Origin: Bradyrhizobium iriomotense
GTDB lineage: Bacteria; Pseudomonadota; Alphaproteobacteria; Rhizobiales; Xanthobacteraceae
Assembly: GCF_018130765.1 (NCBI RefSeq)
Contig: NZ_JAFCJZ010000025.1
Coordinates: 62,001 to 126,000 of the forward strand
Direction of reading: 5' to 3'
DNA length: 64,000 nt
Of this stretch, positions 14,589-23,669 are shown one piece after another. Positions within the stretch are counted from its first letter, which is position 1. The number at the start of each line of letters is the position of its first letter. Both the position numbers and the translations under genes were made by a program. The notes below the pieces were generated by a model, which worked only from the letters and a program-made list of their open reading frames with translations, did not search any database and was not told the origin of the DNA.

Positions 14589-16283
14589 CTATCCCGCCGC
14601 GGGCAGCACGCTATCGGCCGCCACGTTCCACGGCCGCTCCGCTGACGCGAGCCCGATCAGGCGGCCCTGGATGTAGTCGCAACCCCAGTCGCGCAGCATG
14701 TTGGCGGCTTCTTCGTCCTGCACCCATTCGGCGACGGTCTTGATATCGAGGCGGCGGGCGAGGTCGATCAGGGTATGGACGAAGGCGCGATCGTCGGCGG
14801 AGTGGGTGATGTTCTGCACGAAGGCGCCGTCGATCTTGACGATGTCGACGCCGAGCTTGCGCAAGTTTCGGAACGAGGTGTAGCCGGCGCCGAAATCGTC
14901 GATGGCGATGCGGCTGCCGAAATTCTTCAGCCGCGTGACGAAGCCGCGCACGTCATCGATGTCCTGGATCGCGACCGTCTCGGTGATCTCGACGATCAGC
15001 CGCTCGGCGACGCCGGGATGGGCCAGCATCAGCGACTCGATTCCCGCCCACCAGTCCGGATCCATGGTGGTGTCGGGCGAGATGTTGAGGCTGAGGCTGA
15101 CCTCTGGCGCGGCCGCGAGCTCGGCGACCACGAGCTCGAGCACGCGGTGATCGACCAGGCGGATGAGGCCGAGCCGCTCGGCGACCGGCACGATGTCGGG
15201 CGCGAGCAGCACCTGGCCGTCGCCCTGATCCATCCGCACCAGGCATTCGTGGAATGCGCGCTGGCGCGAGACGGCTGCGACCACCGGCTCATAGGCGAGC
15301 TTGATGCGGCGCTCGTTCAGCGCCGTGACGATCTCGTCGGTGACACGGATATTGACGCGGCGCTGCGCATCGCGCGTGGCATCCGGACGCCATGCCGCAA
15401 ACGAGCCGGCCCGCCGGCGCTTGGCGGCATCCAGCGTCTCATGGGCGCGGTTGACCGCCTCGTCGGTGTTGCGGGCATAGCGCGGCAGACTGACCGCGCC
15501 GATCGAGGCGGTGACCGAGACCGGACCGGATTTCGTCGGCACCACCTCGTCGCGGATGCCGGCGAGGAAACGCTCGGCGGCGACGTTCATGTCGTCGACG
15601 GTGCAGTTCTTCAGGATCAGGCCGAACTTGTTGCCGGAGAAGCGTCCGAGCACGTCGCCGCCGCGCAGGCGCGCGCGGATGCGCTTGGCGATGTCGAGGA
15701 TGACCGCATCGGCAACATCGAAGCCGAAAGCGTCGTTGACGCGGGCGAGGTGATCGATGCCGACCAGCATGAAGGCCGCGGTCGAGCGGAAGCGGGTCGT
15801 CTCCTCGATCGCCTCGGCCAGCGCCGCGATCAGATGGGAGCGGTTGAGTTCGCCGGTCAGCGGATCGAGCCGGGCGAGCTTGGTCAATTCCTCGTCGCGG
15901 GCGTGGCGCTCATTGTTGATGCGGACGGAGCCGATCGCACGCGTGGGGCGGCCATCGGGGCCGGCGAACCAGCGGCCAGTCTCCTCGATCCAGACCACGG
16001 GATCGGAGGCGCTCATGCGCACGCCGTACTCGACCCGGTAGGGCGTGCCGTCGGTGCCGTGCACGGGGGAGGTCTGCGCCAGCGCGGCGGTCCGCAGCGA
16101 CTGCGCGGGCTCGATCAGCTTGGCGAATTCGGCGCCGGTTGCGAGCCGCTCGGCGGGAATGCCGGGGAATACGGCGCTGACCTGCTCACCCCAGACGATG
16201 ACGTCGCTGGCGATGTCCCAGGCGAACACGGCCTGGCCGAGGGCGGCCAGGATGTCGGAGGCTTGCGGCAATGCAGGGGTCAA
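14589..16283 (-). CDS. EAL-domain c-di-GMP phosphodiesterase with degenerate GGDEF domain
   Basis: 564 residues if translation starts at the TTG at 16283, which has AATGAGGCGA upstream; the frame is open to 16643 but that part has no family features. A PAS-like N-terminus (about 1-120) leads to a GGDEF domain whose signature has become FSGNKFGLIL, so cyclase activity is unlikely. The EAL domain reads ECLVRM in place of EALLRW but keeps the metal and catalytic residues: Glu of ECL, SLNIS, EITET, IDDFGAGYTSF, KIDGAFV, AEWV and IQGRLIG. It is likely a phosphodiesterase. Confidence 0.88.
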   Translation of the reverse strand: MTPALPQASDILAALGQAVFAWDIASDVIVWGEQVSAVFPGIPAERLATGAEFAKLIEPAQSLRTAALAQTSPVHGTDGTPYRVEYGVRMSASDPVVWIEETGRWFAGPDGRPTRAIGSVRINNERHARDEELTKLARLDPLTGELNRSHLIAALAEAIEETTRFRSTAAFMLVGIDHLARVNDAFGFDVADAVILDIAKRIRARLRGGDVLGRFSGNKFGLILKNCTVDDMNVAAERFLAGIRDEVVPTKSGPVSVTASIGAVSLPRYARNTDEAVNRAHETLDAAKRRRAGSFAAWRPDATRDAQRRVNIRVTDEIVTALNERRIKLAYEPVVAAVSRQRAFHECLVRMDQGDGQVLLAPDIVPVAERLGLIRLVDHRVLELVVAELAAAPEVSLSLNISPDTTMDPDWWAGIESLMLAHPGVAERLIVEITETVAIQDIDDVRGFVTRLKNFGSRIAIDDFGAGYTSFRNLRKLGVDIVKIDGAFVQNITHSADDRAFVHTLIDLARRLDIKTVAEWVQDEEAANMLRDWGCDYIQGRLIGLASAERPWNVAADSVLPAAG

Positions 16284-16476
16284 AATCGCCTCATTTCGGG
16301 ACAGCGGGAGTCCTGAGCCAACACAGGATAAAGCCAGATTCGGCTTGGACCCTAGGCAAAGTTGATAAACAATTTGGAAACCACGTTGTGAAGCGAGGTG
16401 GGAACCAAACCGGCCCGTCCGGCATAGGCCTTGCGAGTACTGACACGCACCGGCGCCCGCGTCCCGAAACGCGACA

Positions 16477-16764
16477 ATGTCCGCCGGATCAACGGTGATC
16501 GCGATGTTGAGTACGGATCGATCGGATGAGGCGGCAGGCAGCATGGGCACGGCTCTGGTGCCGCTGATCCCGACTGTGCAATGGCTCCACAAGGTGCCGG
16601 TGCCGCGCCCCGATCCGAGCTTCGTCACCCAGCTGATCGCCAATGCCGAGCACCTGCCCCAGACCAGCCGGCTCCGCCGCGGCTCGTCCGAAGATGCGCG
16701 GATGGCCTATGGCAGCAAGCGCCCGCTCGGAAGCGTCACCGCGCGCACGCGGCAGGTGGCCTGA
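16477..16764 (+). CDS. Small hypothetical protein
   Basis: Up to 95 residues; ATG at 16477 or 16504, neither with a clear Shine-Dalgarno. Basic, with a core PDPSFVTQLIANAEHLPQTS followed by an Arg-rich segment. This pattern resembles short conserved rhizobial proteins of unknown function, which is why I keep it. It diverges from the EAL gene. No membrane segment or catalytic motif. Confidence 0.5.
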   Translation: MSAGSTVIAMLSTDRSDEAAGSMGTALVPLIPTVQWLHKVPVPRPDPSFVTQLIANAEHLPQTSRLRRGSSEDARMAYGSKRPLGSVTARTRQVA

Positions 16765-16784
16765 TAAGCAGGCGAATTCACTTC

Positions 16785-16884
16785 ACCTCGCCCCGCTTGC
16801 GGGGGGACTCTCCGCGAGTCCAACTCTCACCGTCCCCGTGGAGCCTCCCCCTCACCCCAGCCCTCTCCCCGCGGGGCGAGGGAG
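16785..16884. repeat. Palindromic repeat family F (CTCGCCCCGC...GCGGGGCGAG), copy 1
   Basis: Outer arms ACCTCGCCCCGC near 16785 and GCGGGGCGAGGG near 16872 with CCTCACCCCAGCCCTCTCC between. It is related to the element at 19843-19962. It lies at converging 3' ends. Confidence 0.7.
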
Positions 16885-16916
16885 CGCACCGACATTGCGG
16901 CGACAGACTTAGGTGA

Positions 16917-17561
16917 TCAGCGCGGCGTATCGGGGGATGACGGCGTACCGTTGCCCGGCTGCAGATGCGGCGTGGGGATTTCCGGCGAGGGCGGGCTCAC
17001 CGGCTTCGGCGCGGGATGATCCATCAGCACGGATTCGGCGACCGACTGTGCGGAGGGCGCAGGCGGCGCGACCGGCGCCTGCTGCTCGGACAGCGGCCTG
17101 AAATTGGACTCGGCGACGGCTTCCTCGGCCGGCGGCTCGGCCTGGCGCTTGGCCTTGCGCGGCGCCGGCACTGTCGTCTCAGCGACATAGGTGACGCGGC
17201 GGCGCGTGCGCTGGGCGATGCCGCCGAGGAAATCGGCCATCGCCAGCAGCACCAGCAGGAAAAAGGTGGAGTTGCCGAATTTGGGCCACATCACGAATTC
17301 GGCGGCGGCCGCGCCGAACACGATCAGCGACAGCAGATGGTCCATCAGGAATTTCGAGCCGGGCCGCGCGCCCTTGACCACCTCGAGCAGCAGCAGCACC
17401 ACGCCGAGCGCGAGCAGAAGATCGGCGAGCGTGACCGGCCAGGCCTCGCCCGTAATCATCGGTACCTTGAACAGCACGTCCGAGAAGGACACGCTGGGCA
17501 TCAGGAAGGCGATGATGTTGTAGACCGCGAGCGGAATCAGGAGCAGCGGGAAACCGACCAT
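16917..17561 (-). CDS. Membrane protein of unknown function with Pro/Ala-rich cytosolic tail
   Basis: 214 residues from the ATG at 17561 (an upstream ATG at 17642 would add 27 residues). Four hydrophobic helices in the first 125 residues (FPLLLIPLAVYNIIAFLM, LADLLLALGVVLLLLEVV, LLSLIVFGAAAAEFVM, STFFLLVLLAMADFLGGI) are followed by an RRRVTYVAET junction and a 90-residue low-complexity Pro/Ala/Glu tail. No known domain recognised. It sits just after rpmF and on the same strand, separated by a probable terminator. Confidence 0.75.
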   Translation of the reverse strand: MVGFPLLLIPLAVYNIIAFLMPSVSFSDVLFKVPMITGEAWPVTLADLLLALGVVLLLLEVVKGARPGSKFLMDHLLSLIVFGAAAAEFVMWPKFGNSTFFLLVLLAMADFLGGIAQRTRRRVTYVAETTVPAPRKAKRQAEPPAEEAVAESNFRPLSEQQAPVAPPAPSAQSVAESVLMDHPAPKPVSPPSPEIPTPHLQPGNGTPSSPDTPR

Positions 17562-17702
17562 CGGCGAAATGCCTTCTCGATCAAGATATCCGGACAGAAC
17601 AATGCAGCGGCGAAGCATTGGCTCCGCCGCCGTCACCGTCATATCTCATGGGTTGGCCGAAATCAGGCAGGTCACATCATCCTGATTGAGGATAACCCTG
17701 CC

Positions 17703-17736
17703 CGAAGAAGAGTCCGACCTCAGGACTCTTTCTTCT
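17703..17736 (-). terminator. Stem-loop at the end of rpmF
   Basis: AAGAGTCC (17708-17715) pairs perfectly with GGACTCTT (17723-17730) and the stem continues with GAAG/CTTC after one bulged base. The rpmF TGA stop lies in the loop. The pyrimidine-rich side is on the minus strand 3' side. Confidence 0.65.
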
Positions 17737-17902
17737 TCAGGACCTGACGGCCCTTGTACATGCCGGTCTTGAGGTCGAGATGGTGCGGACGACGGAGTTC
17801 GCCGGAGTCCTTGTCTTCCACATAGGTCGGCTTCTTGATGGCGTCTGCCGAGCGGCGCATGCCACGGCGCGACGGCGAGGTTTTTCTTCTCGGAACGGCC
17901 AT
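17720..17902 (-). CDS. rpmF: 50S ribosomal protein L32
   Basis: 60 residues, standard for alphaproteobacterial L32: MAVPRRKTSPSRRGMRRS at the N-terminus, then RRPHHLDLKTGMYKGRQVL. The zinc-binding cysteines of some L32 forms are absent, as is usual in alphaproteobacteria. AGAGGA upstream of the ATG. Confidence 0.97.
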   Translation of the reverse strand: MAVPRRKTSPSRRGMRRSADAIKKPTYVEDKDSGELRRPHHLDLKTGMYKGRQVLKKKES

Positions 17903-18070
17903 TTCAATATCCTCTAGGGATTGGTGTTATCGGGGCATCGTCCGGAGGGGACGGCTCAGCACCCGCAATACGAGGCGAGCTGAATGCCGATCAAGGCCGG
18001 GCTTATAGAGGAAGGCTGGCCGTAAAGCTAGGCTTTTGGCCCGGAAAATGCGCCCAAAAAGGGCCCGGAA

Positions 18071-18745
18071 TCAGCGATTTTCGCGCCAGCAGGTCACAAG
18101 CGAGCTCGCCTGCCCCCGCGCCATATAGGTGGCCGCCAGCCGCCGGACACCCGGTCCCGGGGTCCGGGCGCTGCGTTTGACCGGATTCGGCAGGATCGAG
18201 GCCAGAAGCGCGGCCTCCCGGGGCGAGAGGTTTTCGGCCGATTTGCCGAAGGCATAGGCGCTGGCCGCCTCCACCCCGAACTGGCCCTGGGGGCCGAGCT
18301 CGGCGATGTTGAGGTAAATTTCCAGGATCCGCGGCTTGGGCAGCACAAGGTCGATCCACAGCGCCAGCGGAAATTCGAGCGCCTTGCGGATGAAATCGCG
18401 CCCCTGCCAGAGGAACAGGTTTTTCGTCACCTGCTGGGTGATGGTGGAGGCGCCCCGGAATGGGGTGCCGTCCTCCTTCGCATCGTCGATCGCCTCGCGG
18501 AGCGCGCCCCAATCGATGCCGCGATGCTTGCAGAAATGGGCGTCCTCGGCCGCCACCACCGCGCGCGGCAGATAGGGCGACATATCAGCCAGATCGATCC
18601 ACTCCCGCTGCATCGGCGCGCCCCGCAAGCTGCGCCAGGCCATCAGCGTCGAAACCGGATGACCGGCGCGGTAGAACGGCGCGATCACGTAGGGTGCGAG
18701 GACTGCGACCGCGAGCACCACCAGCAGGATTTTGACGATGCGCAA
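18071..18745 (-). CDS. mtgA: Monofunctional biosynthetic peptidoglycan transglycosylase
   Basis: 224 residues. One N-terminal membrane helix (IVKILLVVLAVAVLAPYVIA) anchors a GT51 glycosyltransferase domain with the catalytic Glu in VVAAEDAHFCKHRGIDW and the signature GASTITQQVTKNLFLW; the third motif is PRILEIYLNIAELGPQGQFG. It polymerises lipid II glycan strands in the periplasm. The frame is open to 19045, but the TTG at 18745 has AGG nearby and yields a normal N-terminus; longer starts would overlap the divergent prenyl synthase. No transpeptidase domain. Confidence 0.93.
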   Translation of the reverse strand: MRIVKILLVVLAVAVLAPYVIAPFYRAGHPVSTLMAWRSLRGAPMQREWIDLADMSPYLPRAVVAAEDAHFCKHRGIDWGALREAIDDAKEDGTPFRGASTITQQVTKNLFLWQGRDFIRKALEFPLALWIDLVLPKPRILEIYLNIAELGPQGQFGVEAASAYAFGKSAENLSPREAALLASILPNPVKRSARTPGPGVRRLAATYMARGQASSLVTCWRENR

Positions 18746-18906
18746 ATCGACCTTTCCGGCGCAAACTGAACCGCGGCCACGGGCTGGACCATTAAGTCTG
18801 TGATAATTCGGGCCTTTTCCAGCACTTTTTAGGCCTTCCAAACGATTGACTGGGGCGGGCGCATAAAGGATTGTCCCGCCGAATTTTAGTTCTGGAGCCT
18901 TTCTTG

Positions 18907-19830
18907 ATGACCGGCACGTCCCCGTCCGATTTCGCCAAACGTCTGGACAAGACCGCTGATGATACCGAAGCCCTGCTCGGGCGCCTGCTGTCGGACGACA
19001 TCCTGCACGATGAGATCGCCCGGCCCAAGCGACTGATGGACGCAATGCGCTATTCGAGCCTGAATGGCGGCAAGCGCCTGCGGCCGTTCCTGGTGGTCGA
19101 GAGCGCAGCAGTGTTCGGCGTGCCGCGCGAAGCCGCGCTGCTCGTGGGCGCCGCGCTCGAATGCATCCACTGCTACTCGCTGATCCATGACGATCTGCCG
19201 GCGATGGACAATTCCGACCTGCGCCGCGGTCGCCCCACCCTGCACAAGCAGACCGACGACGCCACCGCGATCCTCGCCGGCGATGGCTTGCTCACGCTCG
19301 CCTTCGACATCGTCACCCGCGACGAGATCCATCGCGACGCCAATGTGCGGCTGCTGCTGACACGCGCGCTGGCGCGCTGCGCCGGCATCGGCGGCATGGT
19401 CGGTGGCCAGATCCTCGATCTCGCCGGCGAAGGCCGCTTCGGCGGCAACGAGCCGATCGATGTCGCCCGCATTCAGCAGATGAAGACCGGCGCGCTCTTG
19501 CGCTACGGCTGCATCGCCGGCGCGATCCTCGGCCAGGCCTCGCAGAAAGAATATCAGGCGCTCGACGATTACGGCCGCGCGCTCGGCGAAGCCTTCCAGA
19601 TCGCCGACGATCTGCTCGACGTCGAAGGCGATGCGGCCGCGCTCGGCAAGCCGGCCGGCGCCGATGCCGCGCTCGGCAAGACCACCTTCGTCACCCAGCT
19701 CGGCATCGAAGGCGCCAAGCAGCGCGTGCGGGACCTGCTCGCGCGCGCCGACAGCGCGGTGTCGATCTTCGGCGATCGCGCCGCCGTGCTGCAGGCCGCC
19801 GCGCGCTTCGTCGCCGAGCGGAAGAGCTGA
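18907..19830 (+). CDS. ispA: Polyprenyl synthetase (farnesyl/geranylgeranyl diphosphate synthase type)
   Basis: 307 residues from the ATG at 18907 (CTGGAGCC upstream). First aspartate-rich motif HDDLPAMDNSDLRRG and second motif IADDLLDVEGD, with GGKRLRPFL for IPP binding, mark a trans-isoprenyl diphosphate synthase of the IspA group. It makes C15 (or C20) diphosphates for quinones, hopanoids, carotenoids and undecaprenyl carriers. ispG of the MEP pathway is 9 kb away in the same window. Exact chain length is not certain. Confidence 0.92.
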   Translation: MTGTSPSDFAKRLDKTADDTEALLGRLLSDDILHDEIARPKRLMDAMRYSSLNGGKRLRPFLVVESAAVFGVPREAALLVGAALECIHCYSLIHDDLPAMDNSDLRRGRPTLHKQTDDATAILAGDGLLTLAFDIVTRDEIHRDANVRLLLTRALARCAGIGGMVGGQILDLAGEGRFGGNEPIDVARIQQMKTGALLRYGCIAGAILGQASQKEYQALDDYGRALGEAFQIADDLLDVEGDAAALGKPAGADAALGKTTFVTQLGIEGAKQRVRDLLARADSAVSIFGDRAAVLQAAARFVAERKS

Positions 19831-19842
19831 CGTTGGGTTTTT

Positions 19843-19962
19843 ACCTCTCCCGCTTGCGGGAGAGGTCGGCGCGAAGCGCCGGGTGAGGGCTCTCTCCTCT
19901 TGGGGGTTCTCGCTTGTGGAGACACCCTCTCCCCAACCCTCCCCCGCAAGCGGGGGAGGGAG
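19843..19962. repeat. Palindromic repeat family F (CCTCTCCCGC...GCGGGAGAGG), copy 2
   Basis: Two hairpins: CCTCTCCCGCTTGCGGGAGAGG at 19844-19866, and CCTCCCCCGCAAGCGGGGGAGG near 19938-19960, linked by CGGGTGAGGG and ACACCCTCTCCCCAACC. It lies between ispA and the DUF1345 gene. Confidence 0.85.
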
Positions 19963-20014
19963 CACAGCGCCGCCGCGGCCACGGCAGACCTCCTCTCCGA
20001 GAGCGTTAGCAGTG

Positions 20015-20698
20015 ATGGAAAAAGAAGATCCCGTCCTCGCCCGCTTCCGCCGGATGTCGCGGCCGGTGCGGCTGATCTATGCACGGCCGCGGACCTTCAT
20101 TGCGCTCGCGGCCGGCATCCTGGTCAGCCTGCTGCTGCCGGGCTCGCACCGGCTCGTGACGCGGCTGTTGTTCGGCTGGGATGCGCTGATCGCCGTCTAT
20201 CTCGTGCTGGTCTATGCGATGATGCTGTGCAACGACCACCAGCACATCCGCCGCGCCGCCGCGATGCAGGACGACGGCCGCTTCGTGATCCTGCTGGTGA
20301 CGGCGACCGGTGCCTTCGCCAGCATCGCGGCGATCGTCTCCGAGCTCGGCACGCCGCATCGCGGGGCGCTGGAGCTGACCATCGCGATCACCACGATCGC
20401 GCTGTCATGGGCCGCCGTGCACACGACCTTCGCGCTGCATTACGCGCACGACTACTACCGAAACGCCAAGCCGGGCGGCTTGCAATTCCCGAGCGGCGAC
20501 AAGGAGGACCATGCCGACTATTGGGACTTCGTCTATTTCTCGTTCGTCATCGGCATGACCGCGCAGGTCTCCGACGTCGGCATCACCGACAAGTCCATCC
20601 GCCGCACCGCCACCGCCCACGGCATCGTGTCCTTCATCTACAACACGGCCTTGCTGGCGCTGACGGTGAACATCGCGGCAAGCGCGATTTCAAACTAA
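20015..20698 (+). CDS. DUF1345 family membrane protein
   Basis: 227 residues from the ATG at 20015; the frame is open further upstream only through the repeat. Five or so membrane helices (around 30-50, 57-77, 87-110, 120-140, 195-220) and the family segment AVHTTFALHYAHDYYR followed by DYWDFVYFSFVIGMTAQVSD. Function unknown in the family. Confidence 0.87.
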   Translation: MEKEDPVLARFRRMSRPVRLIYARPRTFIALAAGILVSLLLPGSHRLVTRLLFGWDALIAVYLVLVYAMMLCNDHQHIRRAAAMQDDGRFVILLVTATGAFASIAAIVSELGTPHRGALELTIAITTIALSWAAVHTTFALHYAHDYYRNAKPGGLQFPSGDKEDHADYWDFVYFSFVIGMTAQVSDVGITDKSIRRTATAHGIVSFIYNTALLALTVNIAASAISN

Positions 20699-20720
20699 TT
20701 GTCGTCCCGGCCTAGTGGTG

Positions 20721-22535
20721 TCAGCGACAAACCTCGACATTGGCGTCGTTGCCGGGACCGCCGCCGCCGCGAAATTCGAGATGGCAGCCGCGGCTGACCG
20801 GACGGCAGCCGCCGCTGTTGCAGAACACCTGCCCACCCGAGGGACGGCTGGCACCGGCGGCGGCAGCAATGCCGGCAGCGGCACCATAACCGCCCGCAGC
20901 CGCACCGCCGGCCTGGCGACGCTGCCGGGCGGGTCGTTCATCGCCATCATCGCGCTTCGCGGTCGCGGGCTTGGCCGACTTGGCGGCGCGCTGCTTTTCG
21001 CATTCATTGTCGTCGTTGATCGCATAGCCGTCACGGCAGACGATCTTCGTGCACTTGTCGCCGTCGGCCTTGAAGCCGTGCTCGCAAACCAGCGGACAGA
21101 TCCGCGACGGTTTTGACTTAACCGCGTCGAGCGCGTCGGTGCTTGCGACCTTCACGTCGAGCTTGGTGCCGGCATAGCGGTTGAACTGCGACAGCGAGCG
21201 CTGCGAGGACGTATTCCAGTTGCCGTCGGCCTGTCCGGAGAAACAGCCGACCCGGCCAAGCTCGGTCTGCACCGAGCGGCTGAGATCGGCCGGATTGGTC
21301 GCCGGCGTCAGCGAGGCAACGTTGGTGCCGGCCGGGCTCGCGGTGCTGGCCGGCGCAGTGCTCGGCGCCGCGGCAGCGAGATTGACGCGCTGCTGCTCGG
21401 CGGCGGCCGCCTGCTGCTGTGCCTGCTCCTTCGCCTTCTGCGCGGCAAGCTGGGCCTGCTCGGCAGCCTTTGCATCGGCCGCGGCCTTGGCCTGCGCCTC
21501 CTTCTGCGCGCCGAGAGCGGCAAGACGATCGCGCTCGGCCTCGGCCTGCTTCGCCTTCTCGATCGCCGCCGCGTGGGCCTGCTCGGCCTGGATCTTGTCG
21601 ATCTGCAGCTTGGCGAGATTCGCGTAGAAGCCGTCAGGGTGCTGGGCGAGGAAGGCTTCCCACGCCGGCTTGTTGCCGACCTGGAGCGCGAGCTCGTAGT
21701 CGCGGCGGATGTCGGCCTGCGGGTTCGCCATAGGCATCGCGGGCGCCGCAGCGACCGCCTTGACCGGCACCAGCGGAACATCGTCGCCGCCGAGCGAGCC
21801 ATAGACGAACGGCTCCTGCTTGTTGCCGGTCGACTTCAGCACGTCGTCGCGCACAAAGCCGAAGGCGCGGCGGACATCGAGACCCGGCGTCGTCAGATGC
21901 TTCGACAGCGCGACCGTAAACGGGCTGTTGGCGCCGTCACCGTCCTGCGCCGTGAAGCCGGCCTTGGCCGAATAGGCGATCAGCGTGTTGGGGCTGGTCG
22001 GCTCGACCTGGGCGAGGCCGCGGCCGATGCCGCGCGAGGCGATCGTGCGCTTCATGGTCTTGCCGAAGGGATTGTCACGGCAGGCGTCCAGGATCACCAG
22101 GCGAAGCTGCTTGGCGGGCTCGACCGCGACCAGGATGCGGTCGAGCGACAGCGCTTCGTCGTAAACGTCGGTGTCGCGCTCGAGCTTGGCGTCGACGGGG
22201 ATCAGATAGTTGGAGCCTTCGACCTCGATGCCGTGACCGGCATAGTAAACCACGGCAATGTCGGCATTGCGGGTCGCGTCGGCAAAGTCGCGCAGCACAC
22301 GCCGCGTATCCTGGGCGGACAAATCGTGCCGGGAATCGACGACGTCGAAACCGGCCTCCTTCAGCGTCTTCGCCATCACCGCACCGTCATTGACGGGGTT
22401 GGCCAGCGACGGCGCGTGCTGATAGGCCGAGTTGGCGAGCACCAGTGCGACGCGCTTTCCGGCAAAAGCGGGATCAGTGCCAAACAGCAGCGCGGCAGCA
22501 AGGAGAAGCGGGCAAAGTCTGAGCAGGTTGCGCAT
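20721..22535 (-). CDS. Secreted caspase-like (peptidase C14, p20) protein with Ala/Gln-rich stalk
   Basis: 604 residues from the ATG at 22535. A signal peptide ends near DPAFAGKRVAL. Residues 26-245 are a caspase p20-like domain with the His/Cys dyad in VVYYAGHG (His101) and LVILDACRDNPF (Cys152). Residues about 300-400 are an Ala/Gln/Lys/Glu-rich coiled-coil stalk. Around 425-460 a unit SVQTELGRVGCFSGQADGNW resembles peptidoglycan-binding repeats, and the tail is Cys/Gly-rich (VCEHGFKADGDKCTK). Bacterial caspase-like proteins cleave after basic or acidic residues; no substrate is evident here. Location is probably periplasmic or cell-envelope. Confidence 0.88.
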   Translation of the reverse strand: MRNLLRLCPLLLAAALLFGTDPAFAGKRVALVLANSAYQHAPSLANPVNDGAVMAKTLKEAGFDVVDSRHDLSAQDTRRVLRDFADATRNADIAVVYYAGHGIEVEGSNYLIPVDAKLERDTDVYDEALSLDRILVAVEPAKQLRLVILDACRDNPFGKTMKRTIASRGIGRGLAQVEPTSPNTLIAYSAKAGFTAQDGDGANSPFTVALSKHLTTPGLDVRRAFGFVRDDVLKSTGNKQEPFVYGSLGGDDVPLVPVKAVAAAPAMPMANPQADIRRDYELALQVGNKPAWEAFLAQHPDGFYANLAKLQIDKIQAEQAHAAAIEKAKQAEAERDRLAALGAQKEAQAKAAADAKAAEQAQLAAQKAKEQAQQQAAAAEQQRVNLAAAAPSTAPASTASPAGTNVASLTPATNPADLSRSVQTELGRVGCFSGQADGNWNTSSQRSLSQFNRYAGTKLDVKVASTDALDAVKSKPSRICPLVCEHGFKADGDKCTKIVCRDGYAINDDNECEKQRAAKSAKPATAKRDDGDERPARQRRQAGGAAAGGYGAAAGIAAAAGASRPSGGQVFCNSGGCRPVSRGCHLEFRGGGGPGNDANVEVCR

Positions 22536-22717
22536 GACACGACTTCCGAAATTCGGGGCCCTAGGCCCCTTTGGGATCGCTTTAGCAGGACCCATCGCCG
22601 GGGCTTGTGATGGAGGTCACGAAGGCGGCATCGACGACAGGCCGAAAGACCCTCTATGTTTGTCGCGCCAGCTCGGTCGGGGTTCGGCGACATAAGCGGG
22701 CGCGCGCCGGGTTCCCT

Positions 22718-23146
22718 CTAGGGATCGCCGACATGCCCCCGATACTGCGGCAGATTGTCCGTAATCTCGTACCAGGGCGCCTTCGAGCCCACGAAAATAT
22801 GGGCGCTCGGCCGGATCGAGGGCGCATCGACCAGGGTTCCCATGGCGACATGCATCCATTTTCCCTCCCGCACCCGGGAATAGAGCAGCGAGCCGCAGCG
22901 GGCGCAGTGGGCGTCATGGGTGGTGTCGTCCCCGTAGATCATGCGCTGGTCATCGCCCTGGACGATGCGGAGCTTGTCCTGCGCGATGCCGGCGAACGGC
23001 TTGAAGGCCGAGCCAGTGGTGCGGCGGCAGTTCGAACAGTGACAGTTCATCGCATAGGAGAAGGCGTCGGCCACCTCAAAGCGCACCGTGCGGCAATAGC
23101 ATTCGCCGCGCAGAATGCGAGCGTTCGAATTTTCTGATCCGGTCAT
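22718..23146 (-). CDS. GFA family protein (glutathione-dependent formaldehyde-activating fold)
   Basis: 142 residues from the ATG at 23146. Zinc cysteines are in GECYCRTVRFE, CHCSNCRRTTGS and DAHCARCGSLLYS, the GFA pattern. Most family members are of unknown function; only Gfa itself is tied to formaldehyde. It diverges from the NTF2-like gene. Confidence 0.88.
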   Translation of the reverse strand: MTGSENSNARILRGECYCRTVRFEVADAFSYAMNCHCSNCRRTTGSAFKPFAGIAQDKLRIVQGDDQRMIYGDDTTHDAHCARCGSLLYSRVREGKWMHVAMGTLVDAPSIRPSAHIFVGSKAPWYEITDNLPQYRGHVGDP

Positions 23147-23241
23147 GGCAGGCGCCTTCGCGCAAATGGCTGACACACCCATAGCGCATTTCAATGTGTA
23201 CGACTAAGTTCCGCCGAAGCCATCATGCAAAGGGATGACCC

Positions 23242-23616
23242 ATGAGCCAGAACCGATCGAGCGTCGAAGCCGTCGTGCAATCCTATTTCGATGGGCTCTA
23301 CGAGGGCGACGCCGAAAAGCTCGGCGCCATCTTCCATCCCTCCGCCGATCTGCGCTGGGTCGAGAAGGGCGAATTGCAGGTCCTGACCGTGCCCGACTGG
23401 CTCGACCGCGTGCGCAAGCGCCCCTCCGGCAAGGCCGAGGGCAAGCCGCGCGAGGATTTCATCGTCACCATCGACCGCTCCGACGACAAGACCGCCTTCA
23501 TCAAGGTCCGCTGCCAGCTGCCGCCGCGCTATTTCACCGACTATCTGGTGGCGATGAAGCTCGCCGACGGCTGGCAGATCGTGTCGAAATCGTACAGGTA
23601 TGACCTGAGGGAGTGA
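23242..23616 (+). CDS. NTF2-like / putative lumazine-binding family protein
   Basis: 124 residues forming a single cone-shaped NTF2-like domain: VVQSYFDGLYEGDAEKLGAI, FHPSADLRWVEKGEL and ending GWQIVSKSYRYDLRE. These small proteins are binding proteins or isomerase-like enzymes. No specific substrate is evident. Good start context (GGGATGACCC ATG). Confidence 0.75.
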   Translation: MSQNRSSVEAVVQSYFDGLYEGDAEKLGAIFHPSADLRWVEKGELQVLTVPDWLDRVRKRPSGKAEGKPREDFIVTIDRSDDKTAFIKVRCQLPPRYFTDYLVAMKLADGWQIVSKSYRYDLRE

Positions 23617-23669
23617 GGGGCTCTCAACTTCCCGCTGCCCAAGATCTGCCGCGCTCGCCCTCCTTTCTC

